A stretch of DNA of 5,777 nt from Phycisphaerae bacterium. Its GTDB lineage: Bacteria > Planctomycetota > Phycisphaerae > JAJVII01. Made by a program: the position numbers and the translations under genes. The DNA lies in assembly GCA_028706835.1 (NCBI GenBank), contig JAQTVL010000308.1, positions 1 through 5,777 on the forward strand. The letters run 5' to 3'. Below are positions 5,683 through 5,777 of the stretch, in pieces (position 1 is the stretch's first letter; each line of letters begins with the position of its first letter). The notes under the pieces are model-generated. The model worked only from the letters and a program-made list of their open reading frames with translations. It searched no databases and was not told where the DNA came from.

Positions 5683-5777
5683 TTAGGCGGCGACACGAGT
5701 GGGCCGGGGGCGGATCGTCGGCTGGGGAATCGGATGAATCCCGGGGCGCGGCTGGAAGAAGCTGACGGGGACGAACC
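5683..5777 (-). CDS. C-terminal fragment of an unidentified protein (runs off the right edge)
   Basis: Thirty codons read in from the window edge to a TAA at 5683-5685. Twenty-five of the 30 third positions are G or C, with a strong preference for C, as in the other genes on this strand. The peptide begins FVPVSFFQPRP and is Pro- and Arg-rich, ending RVAA. The terminator-like hairpins just downstream fit a gene end. The fragment is too short to identify, and an overlapping plus-strand start at 5734 cannot be ruled out. Confidence 0.42.
   Translation of the reverse strand, partial: FVPVSFFQPRPGIHPIPQPTIRPRPTRVAA

Noticed and set aside
5734..5777. Possible plus-strand gene start (ATG at 5734 after GGGGAA)
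   Set aside because: Only 14 codons are visible with weaker third-position bias than the minus-strand frame, so the minus-strand reading is preferred, though not proven.

Overview
The window looks like chromosomal DNA of a GC-rich planctomycete, probably of the Phycisphaerae/Tepidisphaera type. This rests on three inferences: strong use of G or C at third codon positions, a secreted TPR protein with an inserted MA-clan metallopeptidase domain, and a small CxxC/CxxC acidic protein ending in FSEN that resembles a protein common in that phylum. No database search was possible.

Layout from left to right. Bases 2-703 (minus) hold the first 234 codons of a secreted protein made of two similar STN-like (secretin/TonB short N-terminal) domains; it runs off the left edge. 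Bases 771-3821 (minus) hold a 1016-residue secreted protein with about ten TPRs, a gluzincin-type metallopeptidase domain and about seven more TPRs. The two genes are 67 bases apart on one strand with no obvious terminator between them, so they are probably an operon read from a promoter near 3873-3901. Bases 3822-4474 are a divergent intergenic region with a 114-bp REPIN/MITE-like palindromic element (4004-4117), a palindrome around a TTGACA (4228-4262) and two smaller hairpins. Bases 4475-4726 (plus) encode an 83-residue zinc-ribbon protein. A second, unrelated palindromic element of 172 bp (4764-4935) follows, then a 12-bp terminator hairpin (4955-4982). Bases 5011-5328 (minus) encode the 105-residue CxxC/CxxC acidic protein, with a promoter candidate at 5521-5550 and a leader of about 185 bases. 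Bases 5683-5777 probably hold the C-terminal end of another minus-strand gene.

How the genes may work together: the two long genes look like an envelope or periplasmic module, a protein-binding TPR scaffold carrying a peptidase plus a double-STN protein. STN domains normally sit in secretion or outer-membrane receptor machinery. The two small zinc proteins look unrelated to that module. The most unusual signals are an abrupt synonymous-codon switch inside the TPR-peptidase gene near base 1385 and the two different palindromic mobile-like elements that bracket the small zinc-ribbon gene.
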